From JAYYZW01 sp965217605 (lineage in GTDB: Bacteria; Pseudomonadota; Gammaproteobacteria; Ga0077536): a DNA stretch of 64,000 nt. The stretch is taken from the NCBI GenBank assembly GCA_965217605.1, contig CBDCJB010000014.1, positions 62,001-126,000 of the forward strand, in the 5' to 3' direction. Positions 43,887 through 52,382 of this stretch are shown one piece after another. The notes below the pieces were generated by a model. That model made no database searches. It was not told where the DNA came from and was given only the letters and a program-made list of their open reading frames with translations. Positions within the stretch are counted from its first letter, which is position 1. Each line of letters opens with the position of its first letter. The translations under genes and the position numbers were made by a program.

Positions 43887-43900
43887 TATAACTAGTTATA
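43887..43900. promoter_or_regulatory. Perfect 14-bp palindrome in divergent promoter
   Basis: TATAACTAGTTATA is self-complementary over its whole length and sits in a clearly AT-rich gap between two divergent genes (43852 and 43938). It is a good operator candidate, overlapping what could be -10 regions. Confidence 0.4.
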
Positions 43901-43937
43901 ATTTAAGGGTTTTTAGTGTCAAGCCACGCAGTATAGC

Positions 43938-45134
43938 ATGGGGCTCTCGGCCTTAATCGTCGGCTCTTCGTCGCAACGCTTGTGGGGGATCACATCCAGC
44001 GAGCGCATCGCACGGCAGCTTCACGCCGCCGGCATCAATGGCCCCGCAGGATCGCTCGGCGACATCGCCGACGGCGATCGCGTGTTGCTCATTAACGCCA
44101 ATTATCTCTTCGAAACACGCACGCTGACCGGTTTGCTTCAGCATTTACGGAGCTTGCTCGAGTGTCCAGAAGACGGTCGTATCGCCGCCGCCCACGTCGA
44201 CGGTGCGCAAGCTGGCGCCTGTTGGGATATCGTCACCGGCGCCAACAGCACCCGCCCCGTGGATATCGCCGTCATTCGGCCTCAACTCATCGAAGGCTTC
44301 GATGTCGACTTACGCAAGGTCGAACTACCGCTGCTCAAACCGATCACCGACGACAATCGCGTTGCGCTGGAAAACCATCTCTACGGCAATTCGTATAAAG
44401 GTATTACGGATCTCGTCACCAAATGGTTATGGCCGCAACCGGCAAAGCAGCTCGTGAGGTTGTGCACCCAAACCCGGATATCGCCCAATATGGTCACCAT
44501 TACGGGACTGCTCTTAATGGTCATCGCGGCATGGCTCTTCTTATATGGCCAATATGCGGCGGGCCTCGTATGTGGTTGGATAATGACCTTGCTGGACACG
44601 GTCGACGGCAAGCTTGCGCGCGTTACGGTACAAAGCAGCCGCCTCGGGCACGTCCTCGACCATGGTATGGATATCATCCACCCGCCCTTCTGGTACGTGA
44701 TGTGGGGGATGGGGCTCGCCGGTTTCGAGCCCCTACTCGGACTCGCACGCCCCGAACTCTATTGGGTAATCGTCGTCGGCTATGTCGCCGGTCGCGTCAT
44801 CGAAGGCCTGTTCCACGGGCTGGGTCGTTGCAGCATGTTTGCGTGGCGACCATTCGATGCTTACTTCCGGCTCGTCACGGCGCGCCGCAACCCATGCCTG
44901 ATCATTCTCACCGCCGCTCTGGCGATGGGACGCCCTGATTGGGGTTTATTCGGCGTGGCGCTGTGGACGGCCGCCAGCAGCGCCATCATGTTGTTGCGCT
45001 TGCTCTACGCAACCGGCGTGCGGCTGCGTAACGGGCCGTTGAAATCCTGGCTCGAAGACCCGCAGACGGCGCAAAGCAGGCATGCCGCCGCCTATCGCAC
45101 GTTCTCCGGGACGCGAAGCGCTTATGGATTATGA
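43938..45134 (+). CDS. CDP-alcohol phosphotransferase with degenerate N-terminal nucleotidyltransferase-like domain
   Basis: A 398-residue membrane protein. The CDP-alcohol phosphotransferase signature is complete: Asp220, Asp223-Gly224, Ala227-Arg228, Gly237, Asp241 and Asp245, followed by several membrane segments. The first ~150 residues (MGLSALIVGSSSQRLWGITSSERIARQL onward) look like a worn nucleotidyltransferase fold. This architecture is like the fused IPCT/DIPP synthases that join inositol-1-phosphate by way of CDP-inositol. It could make an unusual phospholipid or phosphodiester. Active N-terminal domain not proven. Confidence 0.75.
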   Translation: MGLSALIVGSSSQRLWGITSSERIARQLHAAGINGPAGSLGDIADGDRVLLINANYLFETRTLTGLLQHLRSLLECPEDGRIAAAHVDGAQAGACWDIVTGANSTRPVDIAVIRPQLIEGFDVDLRKVELPLLKPITDDNRVALENHLYGNSYKGITDLVTKWLWPQPAKQLVRLCTQTRISPNMVTITGLLLMVIAAWLFLYGQYAAGLVCGWIMTLLDTVDGKLARVTVQSSRLGHVLDHGMDIIHPPFWYVMWGMGLAGFEPLLGLARPELYWVIVVGYVAGRVIEGLFHGLGRCSMFAWRPFDAYFRLVTARRNPCLIILTAALAMGRPDWGLFGVALWTAASSAIMLLRLLYATGVRLRNGPLKSWLEDPQTAQSRHAAAYRTFSGTRSAYGL

Positions 45135-46044
45135 ATCACAAGCAGCCGGCGGCCTAGTGGACGTCGCGCTGGACGATTGGGCGGCGCCTTTCGTCGACAA
45201 ATTGAGGGAAAAGCATGGCGACGCGGTTCAGGCGATCCTGCTTTACGGTTCTTACACCCGCGGTGAGCGCGATACAGTGCTCGATTTTTACGTCCTGTTC
45301 GATCGATATGACACCGCATTGAATAGCGCGGTCCAACGCACCGCCAATCGCATCTTGCCACCCAACGTCTATCACCTGTCGCTCGACGCGGCGGGCGCGA
45401 GTCGGGCCGCCAAGTACGCGACTATTACGTTGGCCCAGTTCGAGGACGGCATAAATCGAAGGTTTCACTCGTATTTCTGGGCGCGCTTCGCACAACCTGT
45501 CACGATCGCTTATGCAAACAACGTTGCGACGCGGGAGCGCATCATTGCCGCGATACAGCAAGCAGCGCGCCGCATGATCGGTTCGACGTTACCGATGTTG
45601 CGTGGAGATTTTTCGGTTGAGCACCTTTGGGTAACCGCTTTGACGCTGACCTACGGCTGCGAATTGCGCCCCGAAGCGCTCGTTAAAGCTCAAGAACTTT
45701 TCAACGCATACAAAGTTCAGTTAACCGAAATCACCACGGCCAGCGCGCCCGGCCTGCCTCTGACGAAGATCACCGACGACCGTTGGCGAAGCGACATCTC
45801 ACGGGGACGCCGTGGCGTCGTTGCATTGTGTTGGCGAATTCGGAAGGTGCAAGGGAAACTGCTGTCAATCGCGCGCTTGTTCAAGGCCGCGTTCACCTTC
45901 AACGACCCGCTTGGTTACGTCGTGTGGAAAGTCGAACGCCACTCGGGCATTCACGTCGAGCCAACCGGCTTGCAGCGCCGCCACCCGTTGTTGTTTGGGT
46001 GGGGCCTGATATGGCGGTTGTATCGCCTGGGTGGATTCAAGTGA
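45124..46044 (+). CDS. Nucleotidyltransferase-domain protein
   Basis: A 306-residue protein with a minimal nucleotidyltransferase motif: LLYGSYTRGERDTVLDFYVLFDRYD. The metal-binding D-x-D of the family is replaced by DFY, so catalytic ability is doubtful. The start ATG overlaps the CDP-alcohol phosphotransferase by 11 bp, so the two are translated together. Residues beyond ~120 are unrecognised and mainly helical. It may be a modifying or regulatory partner of the upstream enzyme. Confidence 0.6.
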   Translation: MDYESQAAGGLVDVALDDWAAPFVDKLREKHGDAVQAILLYGSYTRGERDTVLDFYVLFDRYDTALNSAVQRTANRILPPNVYHLSLDAAGASRAAKYATITLAQFEDGINRRFHSYFWARFAQPVTIAYANNVATRERIIAAIQQAARRMIGSTLPMLRGDFSVEHLWVTALTLTYGCELRPEALVKAQELFNAYKVQLTEITTASAPGLPLTKITDDRWRSDISRGRRGVVALCWRIRKVQGKLLSIARLFKAAFTFNDPLGYVVWKVERHSGIHVEPTGLQRRHPLLFGWGLIWRLYRLGGFK

Positions 46045-46193
46045 GTCGAGTCTGATTGTCGCCCCGTATAGGGCGGATGACGGGAAGATGGATGTTTAGC
46101 GAAAGATACGCGTTGTTCTTCCTATGTACGCGCTGTAACTTGATAGTTTGAGAATCACCGAATCAACACCACCATCTGAATAGGGAGGAGATC

Positions 46194-46634
46194 ATGACGC
46201 TTGACGACCACAACGAATTCGAAGCGATACGCCAACTCAAGTCGCGTTACTTCCGGATCATGGACACCCAACAGTTTGACCAGTGGCATACGTGTTTTAC
46301 GGACGATATTTCGGCGCGCTACGAGGGGGTGCCGCGTGCTTCCGATGATCTGCCGCTGGACATCGAGATCCAGGGTTGTGCGGCACTGGTCGATGGCGTG
46401 CGCAGCCTGATGACCGGCGCGCAGTCGATACATCAGGGCTACATGCCCGAGCTCGAGCTGACCAGTGCTACGACGGCCACGGGGACCTGGTCCATGTACG
46501 ACTACGTGCGCCTGCCCACCTGCAACTTTCAGGGTTGGGGGCACTACCACGAGGCGTATGTGAAAGAAGACGGCCAGTGGAAGATCAAGAAGATCCACCT
46601 GACCCGTTTGCATACCGAAGAGGAATGGGTCTAG
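46194..46634 (+). CDS. SnoaL/NTF2-like domain protein
   Basis: A 146-residue single-domain protein of the NTF2-like superfamily. IRQLKSRYFRIMDTQQFDQWHTCFTDDI is the helix-and-cone start of the fold, and the end (GHYHEAYVKEDGQWKIKKIHLTRLHTE) the closing strands. Such proteins are dehydratases, isomerases or small-molecule binders. It has a strong ribosome-binding site (GGGAGGAG) and stands alone as a unit, followed by a terminator. Confidence 0.82.
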   Translation: MTLDDHNEFEAIRQLKSRYFRIMDTQQFDQWHTCFTDDISARYEGVPRASDDLPLDIEIQGCAALVDGVRSLMTGAQSIHQGYMPELELTSATTATGTWSMYDYVRLPTCNFQGWGHYHEAYVKEDGQWKIKKIHLTRLHTEEEWV

Positions 46635-46738
46635 CGTACCGATTGGACTAAGCGAGACGGCCAACTCTCGAAGCCATCCATGCAACCGGAGGCAGCTTCC
46701 AGGCGCGCTCGCCGGAACTTTCTGAGCCGGTAAAGACA

Positions 46739-46763
46739 AAGCCCCGCACTTAGGCGGGGCTTG
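46739..46763. terminator. Bidirectional intrinsic terminator
   Basis: A GC-rich hairpin (AAGCCCCGC / GCGGGGCTT) between the convergent NTF2-like and PEP-CTERM genes. The T-rich run is better on the minus-strand side. Confidence 0.65.
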
Positions 46764-46788
46764 AAATTCTAAAATATGACTTGGGCGG

Positions 46789-47439
46789 TTAAGCCGCTCT
46801 ACGGCTTCGGAAACCCAATCCTGCTATAACTAATCCCATCAGAGCGAGCGTAGAGGGCTCCGGCGCCGCTGCGTTCACTACGACGTTGTCGTAGGCCAGT
46901 GACCCACAAACCGAAAAACCGGTACACGAACCTAACGTTGCGCTGCTCCCGATGATGTCTAGTGAAGAGAGATTGGTAAAACCAGCGACGTTGATGGTCT
47001 CAAACCCGAACACATTGTCGGTGGCAATGGCGCTTATGATCGAGCCGCCGCCTTGGAAAAATCCGGTCAAGGTCAACGTCTTGCCGAGCGTGAAGGTGTT
47101 TTCCCATTCGCTCACGTCGATACTCAGAAAGTCAAACGCCCCTCCACCACTCCGGGTAATCGTGACCGGTGTATTTGGCGACAAACCAGTAGCATGATCG
47201 TGCAGTAACCAATCCGTGCCGTTGGAGGGCCTGATGGGATTTCCTTGCGCAGAGTCTACGTAGTGGCCGTGGGGCACGCGTACGTTGAAACCGCTAAAGG
47301 CATTGTCGCTGTTGGTTTCGGTGGTTTGTCCGCCAGCCGGCGCAATGCCCTCGAATCCGATGATGACGGCCTGTGCGGCGCTTGCGAAAGCAAACAGGGT
47401 AAGCGCCTGTACGAACCCGATAACTGTTTTCTTGCTCAT
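46789..47439 (-). CDS. PEP-CTERM sorting-domain protein
   Basis: A 216-residue exported protein. The N-terminus has a signal peptide (VIGFVQALTLFAFASAAQA). The C-terminus APEPSTLALMGLVIAGLGFRSRRAA is a classical PEP-CTERM sorting signal: PEP motif, membrane span, and basic tail. The middle is a low-complexity Gly/Thr/Ser-rich beta domain. Such proteins need an exosortase for export and are often part of an exopolysaccharide matrix; none is in the window. Confidence 0.87.
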   Translation of the reverse strand: MSKKTVIGFVQALTLFAFASAAQAVIIGFEGIAPAGGQTTETNSDNAFSGFNVRVPHGHYVDSAQGNPIRPSNGTDWLLHDHATGLSPNTPVTITRSGGGAFDFLSIDVSEWENTFTLGKTLTLTGFFQGGGSIISAIATDNVFGFETINVAGFTNLSSLDIIGSSATLGSCTGFSVCGSLAYDNVVVNAAAPEPSTLALMGLVIAGLGFRSRRAA

Positions 47440-47787
47440 TACTCCTCTCCTAAATCTGCTCGCTCGTCTGGCAAATGGGTAAAAAGACGTTCCGTGGCTT
47501 CATATGAGCAATATACGGGCCAAACGCAAAAGATTCATTTGGTTTCAAAGAGTTATGGAATCCGTTCTCCTATCTGCCGACCACGATCACCGTGGACTGT
47601 AACGAATCTTGACAGTTTCGTACCCGTTTCGACGGGTCAATCGGCGAAATACGGTGAGCAATTCAGACTAAGCGCTTAGATTTCAGCGAGTTAGATTACT
47701 TTTGCGGTGTGTAAAAAATACTGACAACGCGCTGCACTAGCTGCACGCGCAGTATTCGTTGCAGCGCGGGGCGATGCTGCACTAGCG
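47440..47787. other. Intergenic region, no gene seen
   Basis: About 350 bp between the PEP-CTERM gene and the amidase remnant. Its left part should hold the PEP-CTERM promoter. The sequence CTGCACTAGC occurs twice near 47735 and 47778 in a GC-rich stretch. No convincing coding frame on either strand. Confidence 0.4.
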
Positions 47788-48552
47788 CTAAACCAGGTTC
47801 TCCCACAACGGCGCCACCCGCGGCCACGGCAGCGCCTCTTCCAATTGGGCGGCTAACATCAACAGCGTGTGCTCCTCGCCGTAGCGTGCGACGAATTGCA
47901 CCCCCGCCGGCAGATCCTCTGCCGTGCGATGCAGCGGCAGCGACATCGCGGGTTGGCCGGTCATGTTCTACTGCGGCGTGAAGGGCGCGAAGGTGAACTG
48001 GGCTTCGGTCCAATCCCGCGCCGACAAGCTTGCGTCGTTGGCGTCGATGGCGCCTACCGCAAGCGCGGGACTCGCGATCGTCGGTGTCACGAGTACGTCG
48101 TAGTCGGTGAAAAACGCGGCTAGGCTGCGGGTGACTTGGTTACCGACGGCGAGCGCGCTCAGGAGTTCGTAGGCGCTGATGCGTTGGCCTTCCTCATAGC
48201 AGGCGCGGGTCGTGGCCTCGAGGGTGTCGGGTCCGGCTTTACGCCCGACTACCTTTTCCGTTTCCGCGATCCAGTGATAGAGGTTCGCTGTCCAATAGAC
48301 GTGCGTTGCTGCGATAAATGCGTCGTAGTCGAGCGGCAGCATGGCTTCCGTGACCACGTGGCCCAGAGATTCGCAGGTCTGCGCCGCGAGTTGTACCGCC
48401 TCTTTCATGACCGGGTCGATCGCGACGCCCGACCACGCTTCAGTCATGAACGCGATCTTGAGTTGGCCGGGTGCGGTGTCGAGGTATTCGACGTACGGCT
48501 TGGGTGGCGGTGCGATCACATACGGATCACCGGCGGTCGGTCCGTCCACCAC
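47788..48552 (-). pseudogene. Amidase, C-terminal half, split by element insertion and carrying an in-frame stop
   Basis: The reading frame encodes the C-terminal ~255 residues of an amidase-signature enzyme. It starts abruptly at VDGPTAGDPYVIAPPPKPY, which normally lies in mid-protein after the TVRDTATLLDAV segment. It has a TAG at 47968-47970 inside TPQ-stop-NMTGQPAMSLPLH, where a Tyr or similar is expected; the frame continues cleanly to a stop at 47788. The missing N-terminal half is found at 61784-62463 in the same orientation. The AT-rich sequence upstream of 48545 has no relation to amidases. The gene is therefore inactive. Confidence 0.85.
48538..48544. repeat. Candidate left attachment core
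   Basis: CGGTCCG, identical to the heptamer at 61783-61789. It marks where the amidase C-terminal half meets element sequence. Confidence 0.5.
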
Positions 48553-48710
48553 ACGAGGCTTATAACATTTTGATGTGTAATGAAATTGTAGAATCCACTC
48601 TTCGCATTACCATCAATATTCCCACCAAATGAATGCGGAATAACCAGGAACAGACCGGCACTGAGAGGAACCGCGAACCCTTGACGGCGAGCAGAACGGG
48701 CGCGCAGCTT

Positions 48711-48897
48711 TCACAATGTGAACGGTGCCGTTTCGACGCCTAGGCTGCCAACAAGCGCTCTCAAAAAAATGGCGTCGACGAACGACTGGTTGAAGCTGTG
48801 GTAGACACGATGTGCGATGCTTCGGGCGACCGCGGAAAGCGGGCTGTAATCGCCATGCACGCGCTCGCGGGTCTTGCGAAGTACATGCTCGATAGAC
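48711..48897 (-). pseudogene. C-terminal fragment of an unrecognised protein
   Basis: An open frame of about 62 codons ends at a TGA at 48711-48713. The translation (RKTRERVHGDYSPLSAVARS, then SFVDAIFLRALVGSLG) has a protein-like composition but no start codon. It begins at the tRNA-Asn relic. It is most likely the 3' end of a gene cut by an old integration event. Family not recognised. Confidence 0.35.
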
Positions 48898-48941
48898 TGT
48901 TAATCACTAGGTCGGCGGTTCGAGCCCGTCCCGGAGAGCCA
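48889..48941 (+). tRNA. tRNA-Asn(GTT) 3' fragment
   Basis: The sequence carries GACTGTTAATC (anticodon GTT in its loop), a complete T arm with GGTTCGA that pairs five bases, and a final GCCA. The 5' half (D arm and acceptor 5' strand) is absent, as no matching sequence lies upstream. Such 3' tRNA fragments are the usual trace of integration into a tRNA gene. Two direct copies of AGTCACCATT follow at 48988 and 48999 and could be recombinase arm sites. Confidence 0.65.
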
Positions 48942-48987
48942 TAAACTCAAAGAGTTAATGAATATCAAGGCTTCGGTAGAAAATATG

Positions 48988-49008
48988 AGTCACCATTAAG
49001 TCACCATT
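48988..49008 (+). repeat. Direct repeat near the tRNA relic
   Basis: AGTCACCATT occurs twice in tandem (48988-48997 and 48999-49008), 47 bp beyond the tRNA-Asn fragment. Position and form suit recombinase arm-binding sites. The following ~240 bp to 49255 show no convincing gene. Confidence 0.4.
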
Positions 49009-49255
49009 TAAAAGGCAGGCCGAAACGGCAGGCAACATCTGCCATGTTGAGTGCCCTGGTGGAGTACCTACATGTGAACGAGGAGGCGTGCGCGATACGT
49101 TAGCCCTCATCGACTACCAGCCCGGATAACCCCACCGCCTTCGTCGAGTCCATCCCGCCGGCTACCAACTTGAGCGATTGGCGGTTTCTGGGTAAAAACG
49201 AGACGCTAGCGGGCTATGGTTTTCAACGACAACCTACGGAAAGTAGCTGATACTC

Positions 49256-49660
49256 TTGGATGATATTGAAATTTTAGAGAAGGAACTGGACCGTCTACTC
49301 CAGTGGGTACGGACCGCTGAGTCCCGCCTCACCGTTGTTCTTTCTCTCGCTACCGCAATGCTTGGAGCCCTTGCTGTCTCGATTCCTGACGCTTTTGAGT
49401 GGCCGGTATTCTCCGTATTTGCAGCATCTTCCGCCGTCTTTTTTCTAGGACTCAGCATTCTATTTGTAGTATTCGCCACGTTTCCGAGAACGACCGGCCC
49501 GAAGGGGTCGCTGATTTACTTTGGAGGCATCGCTACGCTTGAAGTAAATAAATGTCCGTCAGGACCTTGTCGCTCGGTGCGCCCCGAACCAATGTTGCCT
49601 CCAGCCGCTTGTACGCTTGCCACACGTCCGCGGTCGTTAGGTGCCAAGGCGGGTCAGTAA
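49256..49660 (+). pseudogene. Pycsar-effector-like two-helix membrane protein, 3'-truncated
   Basis: The first ~90 residues hold two membrane segments (RLTVVLSLATAMLGALAV and VFSVFAASSAVFFLGLSILFVVFATF) and the end PRTTGPKGSLIYFGGIA. This pattern resembles the transmembrane Pycsar effectors (PycTM/DUF5706), which respond to cyclic pyrimidines and disrupt the membrane. The remainder of the frame (from about 49535) is antisense to the HsdR gene and is not native. The protein therefore lost its C-terminal part at the junction. No cyclase is found beside it. TTG start. Confidence 0.5.
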
Positions 49661-52004
49661 GCTTCGTGGCGAGTTCGCTGATTGCTGCATACGTGAGCCT
49701 GCGCTTGGGGTACGGTTGGCTGTATAGGATCTGCAGGGCAAGCAGTTCGTTTTTGTTTTTCTCGATGAACTCCCAAAACGAAGTGGTTCGCTGTTTCGCT
49801 TGGTTTAGGTCGTACCCTTTAGCGGTGATCTCGTCGACAGTCCCCTCATCGATGACGATGTCCGCCTTCTTCTTTATTATCTTGATGAGGTTCCGAAGAT
49901 CCGCGTCGTCGAACGGTTGGCACGCGGCGTCCTTCAGCTCCACCTCGAGTTCCTTCACCTGCTCGGGCGTGGCTACCTCTACATGACCGTAACGCTCGAT
50001 GACCTTCGCCTCGACTATATCCGGGCCAATCGATTTCAGCAGATCGCTCGCCAGTGCCTTGAGCGGGCGGCCACCGGCCGCGTGCACGATCCGCTGGCGA
50101 TCCTCATCTCCAATCTGCTGGTCGAGAGCAGCCAAACGGCCCGCGAAGCTTGAAATTGCGTCTTCGTCCCGCCGGCCTTGGGCAATCTGGTCGATGAGCT
50201 TGTCGAATGGAATGCTCCTCTTCCGCTCTAGAGGTTGGGTGACCATTTTCTTTCTTTCGGTGACACCAACCGCGTCGACGATCACGAACCGCGTCTTGGT
50301 TTGTGCGTCGGGTGTAACCTGCTTGAGGTCGGCGTCCTTCAGCGTCCGCACGCCGCGACCCTTCATCTGTTCGTAGTACCCCTCGGACTTCACATCGCGC
50401 ATGAAGATGAGGCACTCGACTGGTTTGATGTCGGTGCCAGTGGCAATCATATCCACCGTGACGGCAACCCGCGGGAAGGGGTCGACCCGAAAAGCGTTGA
50501 TCAACTCCTTTGGCTTCTCGCTCGTCTGATAGGTGATCTTTTTAGCAAAGTCGTTGCCCTGACCAAAGACCTCCCGAACGGCGTGCACAATCTCCTCCGC
50601 GTGATTGTCGTCTTTCGCGAAGATCAAAGTCTTCGGTACCCAATCACCGGTCCTTCCTGGGAACAGTTCGGTGAAGAGGTTGTCTCTATAGCACCGAAGC
50701 ACTGTGCGGATCTGGTTGGGCACGGTGACGGCGTTGTCCAGCTCTTGCCGAGTGTACGGCAGATCCTCGTCCAGCTGCTTATATCGGATAGCGCGGGTGC
50801 GACGGTCCCTCACCGGAACGTAATAGCCAGCGTCCACGACGCCACCCTGATCGCCGACAAGCGTATGAATACGGAAGACCTCAAAGCCGACATTGACCCC
50901 ATCCACCACGGATTGCTCGTAGGGATATTCAGCAACAAGATTGCTATTGAAAAAACCAAGGGTGTGTTTGCTAGGCGTCGCGGTCAAGCCGATTAGGTAG
51001 GCATCAAAGTATTCGAGCACCTGTCGCCAAAGCCCGTAAATCGACCGGTGGCACTCATCGGTGACGATGAAGTCAAAGTGCTCGATGGGAATGGCCGAAT
51101 TGTAGGAGACGGGCGAAAGCTCCCCCTCCTCGTTGCTCCAGGTCTCGAAGGCCGACGCCTCCTCGGCCGACTCGTCCAACTCTTCCCCCCGCAGCACCGC
51201 GTAGAGCCGTTGAATCGTAGTGATCACGACCTTTGCGTCTGGGTCAATTCGATTGCTATGCAAATGCTGAACGATATAGGTCTTATCGAACTTCCGACCT
51301 GACCCAGGTGGGTCGTAGTTTTGGTATTCCTTAAGCGTTTGGTCTCCGAGGTTGTTGCGGTCTACGAGGAAAAGGATCCGCTTCGCTCTGGCGTGTTTTA
51401 GGAGCCGCCAGCTAAAGGTACACGCAGTGAAAGTCTTTCTAGCACCCGTAGCCATCTGGATCAGAGCGCGAGGATGATCGTTGGCGAGAGACGCTTCCAG
51501 GCCGTTTACCGCTTCAATCTGGCAGTCTCGGAGCCCCGTTGTTTTGAGTGGCGGCAAGTGCTGCAAACGATGACGCAGCGTCCCCTCTTCCTTTAGCCAC
51601 GCATGAAGGGTTCCTGGCTGCTGGAAGGCAAAAATTCGTCGCGAACGGGGTTGCGGGTCCCGAGTATCCCTGAACAACGTCTCGTCGCCCGTCGATTCGT
51701 AGTCGAAGATGAGATGGTCACTCCAGCGGGCGAGGTACTCCGGCAGTTTGACCATGTACTTACTCGCCTGATCAGCAACTCCGCTTAACGTGACTCCAGC
51801 TTTCTTCGCCTCGATCACACCCGCGGCCTTACCGCCTACAAACAAAAGGTAGTCGCACGGTCCATTCGGCAGCGCGAACTCGCGAACAGCTACGCCGACG
51901 CCGGCATTCCGGTTGAAGTTCGCGTTGTCCTGAAGGATCCACCCCGCCGCAGTCAACTGGGCATCGATCGTTTCCCGTGCACTTTGCTCTGGTGTAAGGG
52001 GCAC
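49533..52004 (-). CDS. hsdR: Type I restriction endonuclease subunit R (HsdR), orphan and probably inactive
   Basis: An 823-residue HsdR. The nuclease motif (CDYLLF...GVIEAKK, Glu65 and Lys67) and the DEAD-box DECH at 316-319 are intact. The Walker A motif at 184-191 reads MATGARKT instead of the usual MATGxGKT; the Gly before Lys is Arg189, through a single G-to-A change. This should damage ATP binding and thus translocation. The C-terminus ends LTDIYLLQA, missing the last ~15 residues of the family, at the same point where the convergent Pycsar-like frame is broken. No hsdM or hsdS lies nearby. Confidence 0.85.
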   Translation of the reverse strand: MPLTPEQSARETIDAQLTAAGWILQDNANFNRNAGVGVAVREFALPNGPCDYLLFVGGKAAGVIEAKKAGVTLSGVADQASKYMVKLPEYLARWSDHLIFDYESTGDETLFRDTRDPQPRSRRIFAFQQPGTLHAWLKEEGTLRHRLQHLPPLKTTGLRDCQIEAVNGLEASLANDHPRALIQMATGARKTFTACTFSWRLLKHARAKRILFLVDRNNLGDQTLKEYQNYDPPGSGRKFDKTYIVQHLHSNRIDPDAKVVITTIQRLYAVLRGEELDESAEEASAFETWSNEEGELSPVSYNSAIPIEHFDFIVTDECHRSIYGLWRQVLEYFDAYLIGLTATPSKHTLGFFNSNLVAEYPYEQSVVDGVNVGFEVFRIHTLVGDQGGVVDAGYYVPVRDRRTRAIRYKQLDEDLPYTRQELDNAVTVPNQIRTVLRCYRDNLFTELFPGRTGDWVPKTLIFAKDDNHAEEIVHAVREVFGQGNDFAKKITYQTSEKPKELINAFRVDPFPRVAVTVDMIATGTDIKPVECLIFMRDVKSEGYYEQMKGRGVRTLKDADLKQVTPDAQTKTRFVIVDAVGVTERKKMVTQPLERKRSIPFDKLIDQIAQGRRDEDAISSFAGRLAALDQQIGDEDRQRIVHAAGGRPLKALASDLLKSIGPDIVEAKVIERYGHVEVATPEQVKELEVELKDAACQPFDDADLRNLIKIIKKKADIVIDEGTVDEITAKGYDLNQAKQRTTSFWEFIEKNKNELLALQILYSQPYPKRRLTYAAISELATKLTDPPWHLTTADVWQAYKRLEATLVRGAPSDKVLTDIYLLQA

Positions 52005-52008
52005 GGGC

Positions 52009-52245
52009 TCAATCCATCAAGGCTAGGACACTAATCGCCGGACCGATCAGTTCCGTCTGTTTATCGCTGAACAAATAATCGTGCTCAAGGATCGCACAGT
52101 TATTGTACTCACTGTGACCACTCAGAATTGCCACAATGACGTTCGGAAACATCCGGCGATCCGGGTGGACCGCGGCGCGCGATGCTTCCTTAAATACCAA
52201 GACATTGCCGGGCCTAACAGTAGCTGCTTTGGTTGCGCACATTTT
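52009..52245 (-). CDS. Small hypothetical protein upstream of hsdR
   Basis: 78 residues from ATG 52245, with AGGAAGC eight bases upstream. It ends four bases before the hsdR start and is likely co-transcribed. No motif is recognised (SGHSEYNNCAILEHDYLFSD is its most distinctive stretch). It could be a remnant of the specificity or methylase subunit region, or a small partner protein. Confidence 0.5.
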   Translation of the reverse strand, partial: KMCATKAATVRPGNVLVFKEASRAAVHPDRRMFPNVIVAILSGHSEYNNCAILEHDYLFSDKQTELIGPAISVLALMD

Positions 52246-52382
52246 GCTTCCTGGCGGACAGATTTCCGTACGCAGCAATGTACTGCACCGTCCAGTACAA
52301 TCCTATGCAAACGTGAAGGTAGTGGCCGACCATTAACGAACCACCGAACGATGACGTTCACTAACAGTCGATTCATGTGAAC

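Noticed and set aside
47245..47679. Plus-strand frame of 144 codons
   Set aside because: It is antisense to the PEP-CTERM gene in its first part and has no ribosome-binding site or recognisable motif.
47968..47970. Pyrrolysine or amber readthrough at the TAG in the amidase remnant, given methylamine metabolism in the window
   Set aside because: The gene is not a methyltransferase of the MtmB type, it is already split by the element, and no pyrrolysine genes are present. Decay is the simpler explanation. The NMG route does not need pyrrolysine.
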